From Enterovibrio coralii (GTDB lineage Bacteria; Pseudomonadota; Gammaproteobacteria; Enterobacterales; Vibrionaceae), in NCBI RefSeq assembly GCF_001559595.1, contig NZ_LNTY01000006.1:186001-250000 (forward strand): a stretch of 64,000 nt of DNA, given 5' to 3'. Shown one piece after another: positions 19,165 to 27,618 of the stretch. Each line of letters opens with the position of its first letter. The stretch's first letter is position 1. The notes beneath the pieces were generated by a model. That model did no database searches. It was not told the DNA's origin and saw only the letters and a list, made by a program, of their open reading frames with translations. Both the position numbers and the translations under genes were made by a program.

Positions 19165-20202
19165 ATGGAATTGCTGAGAAACAAGCTTTACGAGACAGTG
19201 TCAGATATATCGCTTTGGGAAGACGTGCTCGGTCTAATCATTGAGCTTTCTGGCGCAAAGAAAGCAATTTTGACGTTAAGGGACGTGCATTCGTCTGACT
19301 TATATATTCCAAAAGATGTCCGCTTGAGCCTTGAAAGCCCAATGTTGGTGGGTTTTTCAGAGAAAGAAATAGACGACTACATTCATGTCTATCAAGAGAA
19401 AGATCCTTGGACCAAGGTCGAGGCTGAACATCATCCGTATTTCCCTTACGCACTTTCTAATTTTGTCGATAGAGAGGAGCTGGTAAAAAGCGGTTTTATG
19501 GAGTGGTTGGAGCCCCAAGGGATAGATGACTGCGTGGTTATTGCAGTTTGTACGTCGGTTGATCATTGGGTAGGCATCAACGTTTTCTTCAGCGCCAAAG
19601 ACAGCCATGTAAAACGTAAGATAATTGATATCCTTTCGACGTTTCAGCCTCTTATGACAGAGGTTTGGACATTCGGTCAAAAAGTTAGAATTGCAAATAC
19701 ATCAACGAAGAAACTAAAGCATTACATCGAAGGTTTGGACACGCCCGTGTTCCTGGTTAGCAAGGATGCTGAGCTCATCGACACCAACAGAGCAGCGAAT
19801 GAGTTTCTGAGATTAAAATGTAAGACGATACGCGTCCAACAAAGCAAACTTTGTTCTGTCGATACGCAACTTAGACGCAAGTTACGAGATGCTATTCATC
19901 GCGCAGGAAATCAGGAGTTTACGGACTTATCTCTGCCAAAAATAACGTTGAGTCATGGCCATTGGCGTTATACCGTCACCTTGCTGCAAAAAGGAGAGGA
20001 CGTTATCGGTGCAGACACAGCACTTCGCTTAGTCTCGATAAACTGGTCAAATCCTAGCCCGCTTAGCAATGTAACGTCCATAAAGAAAAATGACCATGTT
20101 GAAAAGACCGAACGCGAATTAGTGAGTGCATTGGCTGCCGATGATAATGTTGTTCAGCTTCTGTGTCCTTTTGGGGCCAATAGACCAAAAGCAAAACGGT
20201 AG
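19165..20202 (+). CDS. LuxR-like regulator with sensor and PAS domains but no visible HTH
   Basis: 345 residues. The first 170 residues (DISLWEDVLGLIIELSGAKK, YQEKDPWTKVE, LVKSGFMEWLEPQGIDD) follow the pattern of the sensor region of many LuxR-type regulators. A PAS-like segment follows (LDTPVFLVSKDAELIDTNRA, 197-216), again typical. Such proteins end with a 60-residue LuxR helix-turn-helix starting LTxRE. Here the sequence reaches EKTERELVSALAADDNVV and then stops about 20 residues later in unrelated PFGANRPKAKR. No other frame in 20100-20385 restores the helix-turn-helix. So it is probably truncated, or a sensor lacking DNA binding. Divergent from the DUF1989 gene. Confidence 0.65.
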   Translation: MELLRNKLYETVSDISLWEDVLGLIIELSGAKKAILTLRDVHSSDLYIPKDVRLSLESPMLVGFSEKEIDDYIHVYQEKDPWTKVEAEHHPYFPYALSNFVDREELVKSGFMEWLEPQGIDDCVVIAVCTSVDHWVGINVFFSAKDSHVKRKIIDILSTFQPLMTEVWTFGQKVRIANTSTKKLKHYIEGLDTPVFLVSKDAELIDTNRAANEFLRLKCKTIRVQQSKLCSVDTQLRRKLRDAIHRAGNQEFTDLSLPKITLSHGHWRYTVTLLQKGEDVIGADTALRLVSINWSNPSPLSNVTSIKKNDHVEKTERELVSALAADDNVVQLLCPFGANRPKAKR

Positions 20203-20426
20203 CCCCGCCACTCCGATCATTCCTGGCTTAGCTTGCGTTGCTAGCGAAGCCCGTCGCCCAACTTTACAATTTCGCCTCCATATTGAGCGTTTCTGCTCAC
20301 TCCTGAACCTTTGCGATTATATAGGGATTAACACTCATCCTCCCGCATCTGCGCGCTGACTAGCGTCGTCATAAGCGTTGGGTTTTGTATTACCTGCAAA
20401 TGGATAAGTCAGACAAAGGTGCTGGG

Positions 20427-21586
20427 ATGAAAAATATCGTAGTTGCACTGGCAGTGTTGATGCTGTCGGCGTGTGGTTTCGACGCGACAAAAACATACCG
20501 TTTGACATTAAGTGGCGATCAGGCTGTGCCGCTTAATGACTCTGAACAAACAACAAAGGCTAGGGTTCAAATAGATGAAAAACGTAAGAAATTACGAGCA
20601 CGACTCTATGTAGATAATATTGAAGGCTTCAAATTCGCGCACATTCACAGCGGGGGCATTGGCGATACCGGAGATGTTTTATTTACCTTCGAGCGGCCAA
20701 AGAAAAAGTTCTGGAAACCAAATCGTAAGAAGTACTTGGTCGTACGCGCAAACCATCTGAGTTATTCGGAATTAGAGGCGGTAAAGAACGGGGATTGGTA
20801 TATCAATGTGCACACCGATGCTGTTCCGTCCGGCGAGTTGCGCGCGCAGATCGTACCTAAATCCACAACAATACTTTCTTTCAAAGCGGATGGTAGACAG
20901 GAAGTCCCAACGGTCGAGACTGAGGCAAGGGGGAAGGGTACTTATCTTACAATGCTAAAGACGACGCGTTGAATATGCGTGTCAACACACAAGGTATTGA
21001 AGATGCTGTCGCCGCGCACATCCACGAAGGCCGAGTGGGTGATAACGGCGGCGTGCTGGTGGTGTTAAACCAAGACGCAGAAGATGCCAATGTCTGGACA
21101 GTTCCAGTAGACACTGATATCGATGCTGAAACGTTTGAGAACATGCTTGCTGGTGGGTATTACACCAACTTTCATACACCCGCGAATGCAAGTGGTGAGA
21201 TACGGGGTCAAGTATTCTCTCGAGACTACTCGCTATATACCTTCGCGTTAAATGGTGAGCAGGAAGTGCCGCCAGTCACCACGGATGCAAGCGGAGATGG
21301 CTATGCGCTGTTAAACGATAAGACAGGTGACCTTGACCTGAAAGTCGTGACATCAGGTGTTGACGATGCGGTTGCTGCGCATATCCATGAAGGTATTGAA
21401 GGCACTAACGGTGGTGTTGTGGTTGGGCTGGAACAATCAGTGGATGACGTCAGCAAATGGATAACACCAGAAAACACAGTGCTCGATGCAGATCAGAGAG
21501 AGGCGTTTTCATCTGGCAGAAACTATGTGAATGTTCACACGCCAGCGGTGCCGAGCGGCGAAATTCGAGGGCAGATTGAACCTTGA
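20427..21586 (+). pseudogene. CHRD-domain lipoprotein with three repeats, one frame break
   Basis: The ATG at 20427 gives a lipoprotein signal (KNIVVALAVLMLSAC). Three CHRD-like repeats follow, each with the pattern L.G.QE/AVP, then AHIH.G, then NVHT..VPSGE(L/I)R.Q: about 20500-20860, 20880-21220 and 21240-21580. CHRD is a beta-rich domain first described in chordin and common in secreted bacterial proteins of unknown role. The frame is lost at about 20945-20952: YLT then reads MLKTTR-stop, whereas the neighbouring frame continues YNAKDDALNMRVNTQG. One missing base explains it. A separate product could start at the ATG 20972 (in frame with 20969). Confidence 0.75.
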
Positions 21587-21601
21587 GAATACTGCAAACG
21601 C

Positions 21602-21629
21602 AAAGCCACCGACGTTGCGGTGGCTTTTT
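21602..21629. terminator. Terminator between convergent CHRD and phnX genes
   Basis: AAAGCCACC (21602-21610), loop of 8, GGTGGC (21619-21624), then TTTTT. The A-rich left flank could let it act on the opposite strand too. Confidence 0.85.
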
Positions 21630-21670
21630 CATTTTTGATCGCTGTTAACTAGTGTATCGAGATCTCAATG

Positions 21671-22492
21671 CTATGGTCGCTCACCTTCGCTGATACGACG
21701 CTCAATGTCGGTCATCACACCAGGAAGATCTGCGATGGTGTCGATCAAGTAGTGCGGTGCACATTTAACAAGTTTCGCGCGCGCTTTTTCACGAGCGACT
21801 GACATGGTAGCTTCGTCTGCCGCTTGGTATTCTTCAAACGTCAGACCGGCTTCATTGCCAGAGAGTAGCAAACCTACCGTCCACATACCCGCGTTGTGGC
21901 CTTCATCAATACCCGGCGCGGAGTCATCGACTTTCACACATGCCCCCACATTGGTTACGCCCAATTCGATAACGTTTTTTAATGCCATAAAGGGAGCTGG
22001 GCGGCCACCTTGTGGTAAATCGTCAGTAGCGACGACGCAGTCTGGCTTGTACCCGTAATCGGCTGCCGCTGGGATCAATACGTCCATCACCTGACGTGGG
22101 TAGCCTGAGCATGAACCAATCTTAATGCCTTTTTCTTTCAGTCCTTCAACGACCTCAATGGCGTTAAGAATAGGGGCTGCATGGTCGGCAACTTTTGCTT
22201 TTTGAAGTGGCATAAAGGCAGCGTAGATAGTGTCAATGTCTTCGTTTGTCATCGAACGACCAAACTTTGCGTTCCAACGTTGGTCGACGTCTGGGTTGCG
22301 GCCAACGGCCTGAATATGGTCCCATTTACCCAGACCCATTGGGCCACGCGCTTCGTCTAGAGTGAGGTCGAAATCAAAACCTTGTTTAAATGCTTCGACA
22401 AAAATACTGGTTGGGGCAAATGAACCGAAGTCCACAATGGTGCCAGCCCAATCGAAAATAACAGCTTGGATAGGGGATGTTGAATTCGTCAT
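21671..22492 (-). CDS. phnX: Phosphonoacetaldehyde hydrolase
   Basis: 273 residues from the ATG at 22492; the frame extends to 22624 within the upstream gene but only this start fits the family. PhnX splits phosphonoacetaldehyde into acetaldehyde and phosphate. It is a HAD-fold enzyme: the nucleophile Asp14 lies in [14 protein letters not shown], and Lys56 in [12 protein letters not shown] is the Schiff-base Lys of the cap domain. Later HAD motifs are [11 protein letters not shown] and [17 protein letters not shown]. Last gene of the phnW-pbfA-phnX unit and the final step of the pathway. Confidence 0.95.
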   Translation of the reverse strand: MTNSTSPIQAVIFDWAGTIVDFGSFAPTSIFVEAFKQGFDFDLTLDEARGPMGLGKWDHIQAVGRNPDVDQRWNAKFGRSMTNEDIDTIYAAFMPLQKAKVADHAAPILNAIEVVEGLKEKGIKIGSCSGYPRQVMDVLIPAAADYGYKPDCVVATDDLPQGGRPAPFMALKNVIELGVTNVGACVKVDDSAPGIDEGHNAGMWTVGLLLSGNEAGLTFEEYQAADEATMSVAREKARAKLVKCAPHYLIDTIADLPGVMTDIERRISEGERP

Positions 22493-22505
22493 GTTCTTGT
22501 TCCTA

Positions 22506-23890
22506 CTAAATGCTTGAATATTTGTAATCGCGGCAAACTTTGCTGATGGCACTTTCGAAGATGTTGAGTGCTCGACATAGCTCATCGCGTGAAATAATGA
22601 GTGGCGGACTGAGCTGAATGACATTTCCCTGAGAGACTTTGAAACTCAACCCTTGGTTTAGGCATTCATACAGAACCGATTCTGCTTCTGCGTACGCGCG
22701 CGCTTTGGATCTTTGGTCTGTCACAAGCTCAATGCCCCACAGCAGTCCGATACCACGAACATCACCAATGACAGGGTAGGTGGCCTTCATTCTCTCTAGC
22801 TCTTCGCGAACAAATTGACTGTCAGCGTTTACCTTGTCCAAGAAGCCGCCTTGCTCAATGGCTTCAATGGTGCCGAGGGCTGCTGCACAGCCAAGTGGGC
22901 TTTTCTCGTGGGTATAGTGACCGAGAGATACTTGTGCTGCTGTGTTGTATTTATCTTTAGTGACCATGGCTGCAATTGGCATAATGCCGCCGCCCAGTCC
23001 TTTCCCGATGCATAGAATGTCTGGCTCTATGTCATAGGCTTGATAGGTAAACCATTCGCCGCTTCTTCCCATGCCATTTGGAATGTCATCGATGATCAGC
23101 AGCACATTGTGTTTGTCGCAGATTTCTCGAATGCGCTTCCAATATGCTTTGCTGGGTACTTGAACATCGGTGTTTCGCACAGATTCGGCGATGAATGCAC
23201 CAATACCGCCTTCTTTTTCGATGACATATTCAAGGTAGTCGGCGTAATGAACGTCGCTGCCATCATCTCTTGGGAAAGCACCACGGTAAGAGATAGCTGG
23301 CGGGATGCGTTCAACGCCCGCCATAAGAGGCCCCATGCCTTCACGAAAGCAGGCTTCTCCTCCTACAGATATAGCGTCTAGCGAAGCACCATGAAAAGAA
23401 TCCCACAGGGAAACGACTTTGAAGTTGCCCGTGATATGACGCGCGAGTTTCAGCGCCATACCAACAACTGATGTGCACCTGGTGCAAACAAAACGCGGTC
23501 AAGGTCGCCGCCACAAATCTCAGTGATTTTCTCTGCACAATCTATGGCAATGGGGTTGGTAAAACGACGGGGTGAGAATGGCAAAACGGCCAATTGATCA
23601 GTCACACGCTTAACAACATGCGGATGCCCGTACCCTAGCTGGTGGACATTATTGCCATGAAAATCCATGTATCTTTTGCCAGCACTGTCCGTCAGGTAAA
23701 TACCATCAACGGCCTCCAACGCATCCAAGCAGGGCGTAGACATTGCTTGGTGCAAAAACACGTTACTGTCGCGTTCCAACAAAGATTGCGTGCGCGAATC
23801 TGAAATAGACGCTGTCCATTCCTGACGAGCTGGCGTTGTATTGACATCGCCTTCACTTCGAAGATGGGTGGCGTGTTCCTGATGAGTCAT
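22506..23890 (-). pseudogene. pbfA: (R)-1-hydroxy-2-aminoethylphosphonate ammonia-lyase-like class III PLP enzyme, one frame break
   Basis: Two frames make one protein of about 462 residues. N-terminal part (start ATG at 23890, with AGAGG in front): DSNVFLHQAMSTPCLDALEA, YMDFHGNNVHQLGYGHP. C-terminal part: SLWDSFHGASLDAISVGGEA, LLIIDDIPNGMGRSGEWF, and the PLP Lys in DILCIGKGLGGGIMP. This layout is that of class III aminotransferases; the neighbours phnW and phnX make it the PbfA type, which converts R-1-hydroxy-AEP to phosphonoacetaldehyde and so feeds PhnX. The break is at about 23475: LFAPGAHQLL reads as APGGTSVVGMAL if one G is added. Probably a sequencing deletion, otherwise the side branch is lost. 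Confidence 0.82.
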
Positions 23891-23904
23891 CACGGGCACC
23901 TCTG

Positions 23905-25008
23905 CTACTTCACTTCCCAGTACATGGCATTCGCAATAGCACCAATTAATCGTTCAATATCGCTTGGGTGCACATCACCTATGTTGCCGATACGGAAGCA
24001 ATCCGCGTTGGAGACTTTACCCGGGTAAATCACGAAGCCTTGTTCTTTTAATCGATCGTAAAATGCTTTGAACTGATAGTCGCTGTTCGTTGGTGAATAG
24101 AACGATGTGATAATTGGTGAGTGAAGACTGTCTTCAAGCAACGGTGTAAACCCTAAGCTTCGCAAGCCAGCTACCAAGGTCTTTTGGTTAGTTTGATAAC
24201 GCTGATGACGCGCTTGAATGCCACCTTCATCTTGCAACTCCAATAACGCCTGATAGAAAGCTCGCACGGTGTGAGTGGGCGAGGTAAAACGCCACTTACC
24301 GTGATTGACCTCCATACAATGCCACTGGTCGTAGAGATCCAAGCTCAAAGAACGTGCTTGTCCCTTACATTTTTCAAGCTCAGTCTGCTTAGCAATAACA
24401 AACCCAAAACCGGGTACGCCTTGAATACACTTGTTGGCAGAGCTGATCATGAAGTCAATGCCTAGCTCGCCGATGTCCATCGGGATACCACCGAAGCTCG
24501 ACATAGCATCTAAAATCACCACCTTGCCGTGCTGTTTCGCCAGCGAAGCCACAGGTTCGATGGGATTCAACATCCCCGTTGTGGTTTCACAGTGAACAAT
24601 CGCGACGTGCGTAATGGCTAAATCAGTTGAAAGCGCGTTTTCAATCTCGCTGAGTGAAGGCTGGGCAGTTTCACCAGGTGAGATGACCGAGCACGGAATG
24701 TTCAGGTAATCTGCGATTTGCGCGATACGCGCGCCATATGCGCCATTATCGACAACCAACAGTTTGCCCGATTGGCTGATCGCGCTACCGATCGTCGCTT
24801 CTACTGAAGCGGTGCCGCTACCTTGCATAAGAACACTTGTATAACCTTCCTGTTCAGTAGCAAGGCTTACCAGTTTGGCGCGAATAACCTCTACGATATC
24901 TTTGTTGTAATCGTCGTCCCATGTGCACCAGTCTTTCAACATGGCACTACGAACCGTTTCTGACGTAGACAGCGGGCCTGGGGTGAGTAGCAGGTATTCA
25001 TTTTTCAT
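23905..25008 (-). CDS. phnW: 2-aminoethylphosphonate:pyruvate aminotransferase
   Basis: 367 residues, the usual length of PhnW. It transfers the amino group of 2-aminoethylphosphonate to pyruvate, giving phosphonoacetaldehyde and alanine (PLP enzyme, class V fold type I). Diagnostic stretches: [16 protein letters not shown] and [10 protein letters not shown] at the N-terminus, [14 protein letters not shown] for the cofactor site, [13 protein letters not shown], and the PLP Lys in [16 protein letters not shown]. First gene of the catabolic unit; a palindrome of GntR type lies 22 bases upstream of the start. Confidence 0.95.
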   Translation of the reverse strand: MKNEYLLLTPGPLSTSETVRSAMLKDWCTWDDDYNKDIVEVIRAKLVSLATEQEGYTSVLMQGSGTASVEATIGSAISQSGKLLVVDNGAYGARIAQIADYLNIPCSVISPGETAQPSLSEIENALSTDLAITHVAIVHCETTTGMLNPIEPVASLAKQHGKVVILDAMSSFGGIPMDIGELGIDFMISSANKCIQGVPGFGFVIAKQTELEKCKGQARSLSLDLYDQWHCMEVNHGKWRFTSPTHTVRAFYQALLELQDEGGIQARHQRYQTNQKTLVAGLRSLGFTPLLEDSLHSPIITSFYSPTNSDYQFKAFYDRLKEQGFVIYPGKVSNADCFRIGNIGDVHPSDIERLIGAIANAMYWEVK

Positions 25009-25029
25009 CTAAGCATCCATCCTGTAATC

Positions 25030-25041
25030 TGGAATATACCA
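25030..25041. promoter_or_regulatory. Candidate PhnR operator upstream of phnW
   Basis: TGGAATATACCA, a near-palindrome 22 bases upstream of the phnW start. It matches the two other sites at 25225 and 26468 (TGGTNNANACCA) and the GT-N-TA-N-AC pattern of HutC-type GntR regulators, with one mismatch. Confidence 0.6.
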
Positions 25042-25224
25042 AAACACACAAATACTCTAGCAGGGGAATTTGAACGTGGTAAATAGGCGGATCTTCAATT
25101 TCATAAAAGCTTCACATCCAGAGTGGTGAGGCAATTATTTGTTCTTTTATCCGGTTTTATTTCTTAAAAATGCCAAATTTTGGTCATGTAAACGTCATCT
25201 TAACGATTTAGGTTAATCGAAAAT

Positions 25225-25236
25225 TGGTACACACCA
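25225..25236. promoter_or_regulatory. Candidate PhnR operator upstream of the binding-protein gene
   Basis: TGGTACACACCA, inside TTGGTACACACCAAA (25224-25238), about 59 bases before the ATG of the aminoethylphosphonate-binding protein. Spaced to overlap a promoter region. Confidence 0.65.
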
Positions 25237-25294
25237 AATTAAATGAAAAGATTAACCGTCGAGAACGTTGGCGATTTTTAGGGAGAGGAAAACA

Positions 25295-26302
25295 ATGAAG
25301 ACACAGATGATGAAAGCTTCGGTAACTGCACTTTTTACACTAATGTCAACGCAGGCTTTGGCTGCTCAGGAAGTGACGGTCTATACCGCCTTTGAAACGG
25401 ATCTGTTGGCGAAATACAAAACCGCATTTGAAAAGGAAAACCCAGATATCAGTATTAAATGGGTTCGAGATTCAACTGGCATCATGACGGCGAAACTGCT
25501 GGCTGAAAAATCTAATCCGCGCGCTGAAGTTGTTTGGGGGCTAGCTGGATCGTCACTCGCGTTACTCAAAGAAGAAGGCGTTATCAAGCCTTATACCCCA
25601 AAGGGGATTGATGATCTCAGAAGTCAGCTTATTGATAGTGAGAGCGATCAAGCCTGGTACGGCAATCAGGCCTTCTTTAATGCGATCTGTTACAACGAGA
25701 TCGTTGGCAAACAGTTGAACCTTCCAAAGCCGACATCGTGGGAAGATTTGACCGATCCGGTTTATCAAGGGCATATCGCAATGCCAAACCCAGCCTCATC
25801 CGGCACGGGTTATATGCAGGTATCTGGTTGGATAAGCACATATGGGGAGGTTGGTGCTTGGAATTATATGGACAAGCTAAATAACAATATCGCGCACTAT
25901 ACGCATTCGGGCTCCAAGCCTTGTGTGCAAGCGGCGATGGGTGAAGTCGCTATTGGCATTTCAATGGCAACCCGAGCGGCCAAGCTGAAAAACCAAGGAG
26001 CACCGTTGGATATTGTTGTTCCTCAAGGCATTGGTTGGGATGTTGACGCAGTGGGACTGGTAAAACCGAATGAAGCAAGCCAGCGAATTGTTGATTGGGC
26101 GGTGTCGCAAGCGGCGAACGAGCTGTACGTTCAATCTTATCCCGTTGTTGGGCATAAAGCGGTAAGTGCAAAAGTGTCGAATTACCCAGATGTAGAGAAA
26201 GCCATGGCTAAAATGGACTTCACTAAAATGGGGAATGAGCGTGCGAGCGTGCTTGCCGAGTGGTCAGAAAAATATGATTCAAAATCTGAACCTCAATCTT
26301 AA
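25295..26302 (+). CDS. phnS: 2-aminoethylphosphonate ABC transporter, periplasmic binding protein
   Basis: 335 residues from the ATG at 25295, behind GGGAGAGG (25281-25288). A Sec signal (MKASVTALFTLMSTQALAAQ) is followed by VTVYTAFETDLLAKYKTAFE, the start of type 2 binding proteins of the iron/phosphonate class. DSTGIMTAKLLAEKSNPRAEVVWG and ASSGTGYMQVSGW are typical of the AEP-binding PhnS2 family. It captures 2-aminoethylphosphonate in the periplasm. Followed by a hairpin terminator, so it may be made in excess over the membrane parts. Confidence 0.88.
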   Translation: MKTQMMKASVTALFTLMSTQALAAQEVTVYTAFETDLLAKYKTAFEKENPDISIKWVRDSTGIMTAKLLAEKSNPRAEVVWGLAGSSLALLKEEGVIKPYTPKGIDDLRSQLIDSESDQAWYGNQAFFNAICYNEIVGKQLNLPKPTSWEDLTDPVYQGHIAMPNPASSGTGYMQVSGWISTYGEVGAWNYMDKLNNNIAHYTHSGSKPCVQAAMGEVAIGISMATRAAKLKNQGAPLDIVVPQGIGWDVDAVGLVKPNEASQRIVDWAVSQAANELYVQSYPVVGHKAVSAKVSNYPDVEKAMAKMDFTKMGNERASVLAEWSEKYDSKSEPQS

Positions 26303-26327
26303 CCAACCACGTTGTCCCACTAACAAT

Positions 26328-26352
26328 AAGAGAGCTTCGGCTCTCTTTTCTT
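26328..26352 (+). terminator. Hairpin terminator after phnS
   Basis: AAGAGAGC (26328-26335), loop TTCG, GCTCTCTT (26340-26347), then TTC. UUCG is an extra-stable tetraloop. Placed between binding protein and ATPase genes, it probably lets more of the former be made. Confidence 0.8.
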
Positions 26353-26467
26353 GTCGTATCTTCGGCGGAAAACAGCGAGAAGTTTGTCTTTTATTTACAA
26401 ACCCTAGCGTGTCATCAAACTACTACATTGCTGTCATGTCGTTGAAATAATGCTCCGATAATTTTAT

Positions 26468-26479
26468 TGGTATATACCA
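26468..26479. promoter_or_regulatory. Candidate PhnR operator upstream of phnT
   Basis: TGGTATATACCA, a perfect 12-base palindrome directly before the TAGGAG ribosome site of the ATPase gene. It fits the HutC-type GntR consensus (GT-N-TA-N-AC) exactly. The best of the three sites. Confidence 0.7.
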
Positions 26480-26493
26480 TTAGGAGCGTGTAT

Positions 26494-27606
26494 ATGAACA
26501 ACCACCAACCTTACCTTCAGATTCAAAACGTCGCTAAGCAGTTTGGCGCATTTACGGCGTTAAAACAGATTTCACTTAGCATCGAAAAAGGTGAGTTTGT
26601 ATGCTTCCTCGGCCCTTCTGGCTGCGGTAAAACCACATTACTTCGTGCTATTGCGGGCCTTGACCTACCAAGCTCTGGTGCCATTTTCCAAGCACAAAAA
26701 GAAACGACATTCCTCCCACCAGAAAAGCGTGATTTCGGCATTGTGTTCCAATCCTATGCGTTGTTTCCAAACCTGACAGTGAAAGAAAACATTGCGCTGG
26801 GTTTGATTAACCAAGGTGTCTCCAAAAAGGATGCCTACAAAAACGTTGATGAGTGGCTGGAGACGATCGGGCTGCCGACTTCAGGTGAGAAGTTTCCGAA
26901 TCAACTCTCTGGTGGCCAGCAGCAACGTGTTGCCTTGGCGCGTGCGCTGGCATTATCTCCCGGTTTACTTCTTCTGGATGAACCCCTGTCTGCACTGGAC
27001 GCAAAGGTGCGCGTTCACCTGCGCGAAGAAATTTGCCGCTTACAACGCAAGCTGGGTATTACCTCCATCATGGTCACGCACGACCAAGACGAAGCCCTTT
27101 CGATGGCAGACCGAATTGTCGTGATGAATCATGGTGTGATTGAACAAGTGGGTACACCACAAGAGATTTATCAAAAGCCAGCAACGCGTTTTGTCGCTGA
27201 GTTTGTAGGCACCATGAATTTCATTCCTATGTCTGTGGCGAGCGACACACAAGTACGTATCGCTGAATCTCTCATTGAAAAGCCTGAGCTGGAAAACCTT
27301 TCGCTTAAACGTGGTGATGCTTGTGATTTGGCGGTTCGTCCTGAGCAGATCCGCTTTGTTGATTCGCCGAAGAATACCGTGCCAGTAAAAATCGTGGCGA
27401 CAGAGTTCCTCGGTGCTTTCTACCGCGTGGATTGCCGATTGCTTCACGACAACAAATCCAAGTTGATCATGGTAGATGTCTCTGTTGAGCAGACCATGCA
27501 GTTAGAGCTTAAGCGAGGCGAAGTTCGCTATATCCAATTGGCAGATACAGGGCTGCGCGGTTATGCGTCAGAGGGAATTCAAAAAACTTTGTCAAAAGCG
27601 GCTTAA
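26494..27606 (+). CDS. phnT: 2-aminoethylphosphonate ABC transporter, ATP-binding protein
   Basis: 370 residues from the ATG at 26494, with TAGGAG in front. Walker A is LGPSGCGKTT, the Q-loop is in GIVFQSYALFPN, the signature is LSGGQQQRVALARALA, Walker B is LLLLDEPLSALD and the switch His follows in VTHDQDEAL. The last 110 residues (FVAEFVGTMNFIP, then a TOBE-like beta domain with AVRPEQIRF) are typical of the MalK/PotA-type ATPases that include PhnT. It drives uptake with the fused permease that follows 12 bases later. Confidence 0.92.
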   Translation: MNNHQPYLQIQNVAKQFGAFTALKQISLSIEKGEFVCFLGPSGCGKTTLLRAIAGLDLPSSGAIFQAQKETTFLPPEKRDFGIVFQSYALFPNLTVKENIALGLINQGVSKKDAYKNVDEWLETIGLPTSGEKFPNQLSGGQQQRVALARALALSPGLLLLDEPLSALDAKVRVHLREEICRLQRKLGITSIMVTHDQDEALSMADRIVVMNHGVIEQVGTPQEIYQKPATRFVAEFVGTMNFIPMSVASDTQVRIAESLIEKPELENLSLKRGDACDLAVRPEQIRFVDSPKNTVPVKIVATEFLGAFYRVDCRLLHDNKSKLIMVDVSVEQTMQLELKRGEVRYIQLADTGLRGYASEGIQKTLSKAA

Positions 27607-27618
27607 CGGGTATCTCAC

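Noticed and set aside
20126-20359. Open frame of 77 residues overlapping the end of the LuxR-like gene, considered as the missing helix-turn-helix
   Set aside because: It contains no HTH pattern (no LTxRE, no TVRxH-like helix) and many Pro and Cys; it is an overlapping shadow.
20940-20975. Programmed frameshift in the CHRD gene
   Set aside because: No X-XXY-YYZ slippery site and no hairpin or pseudoknot right after it; one missing base is the simpler explanation.
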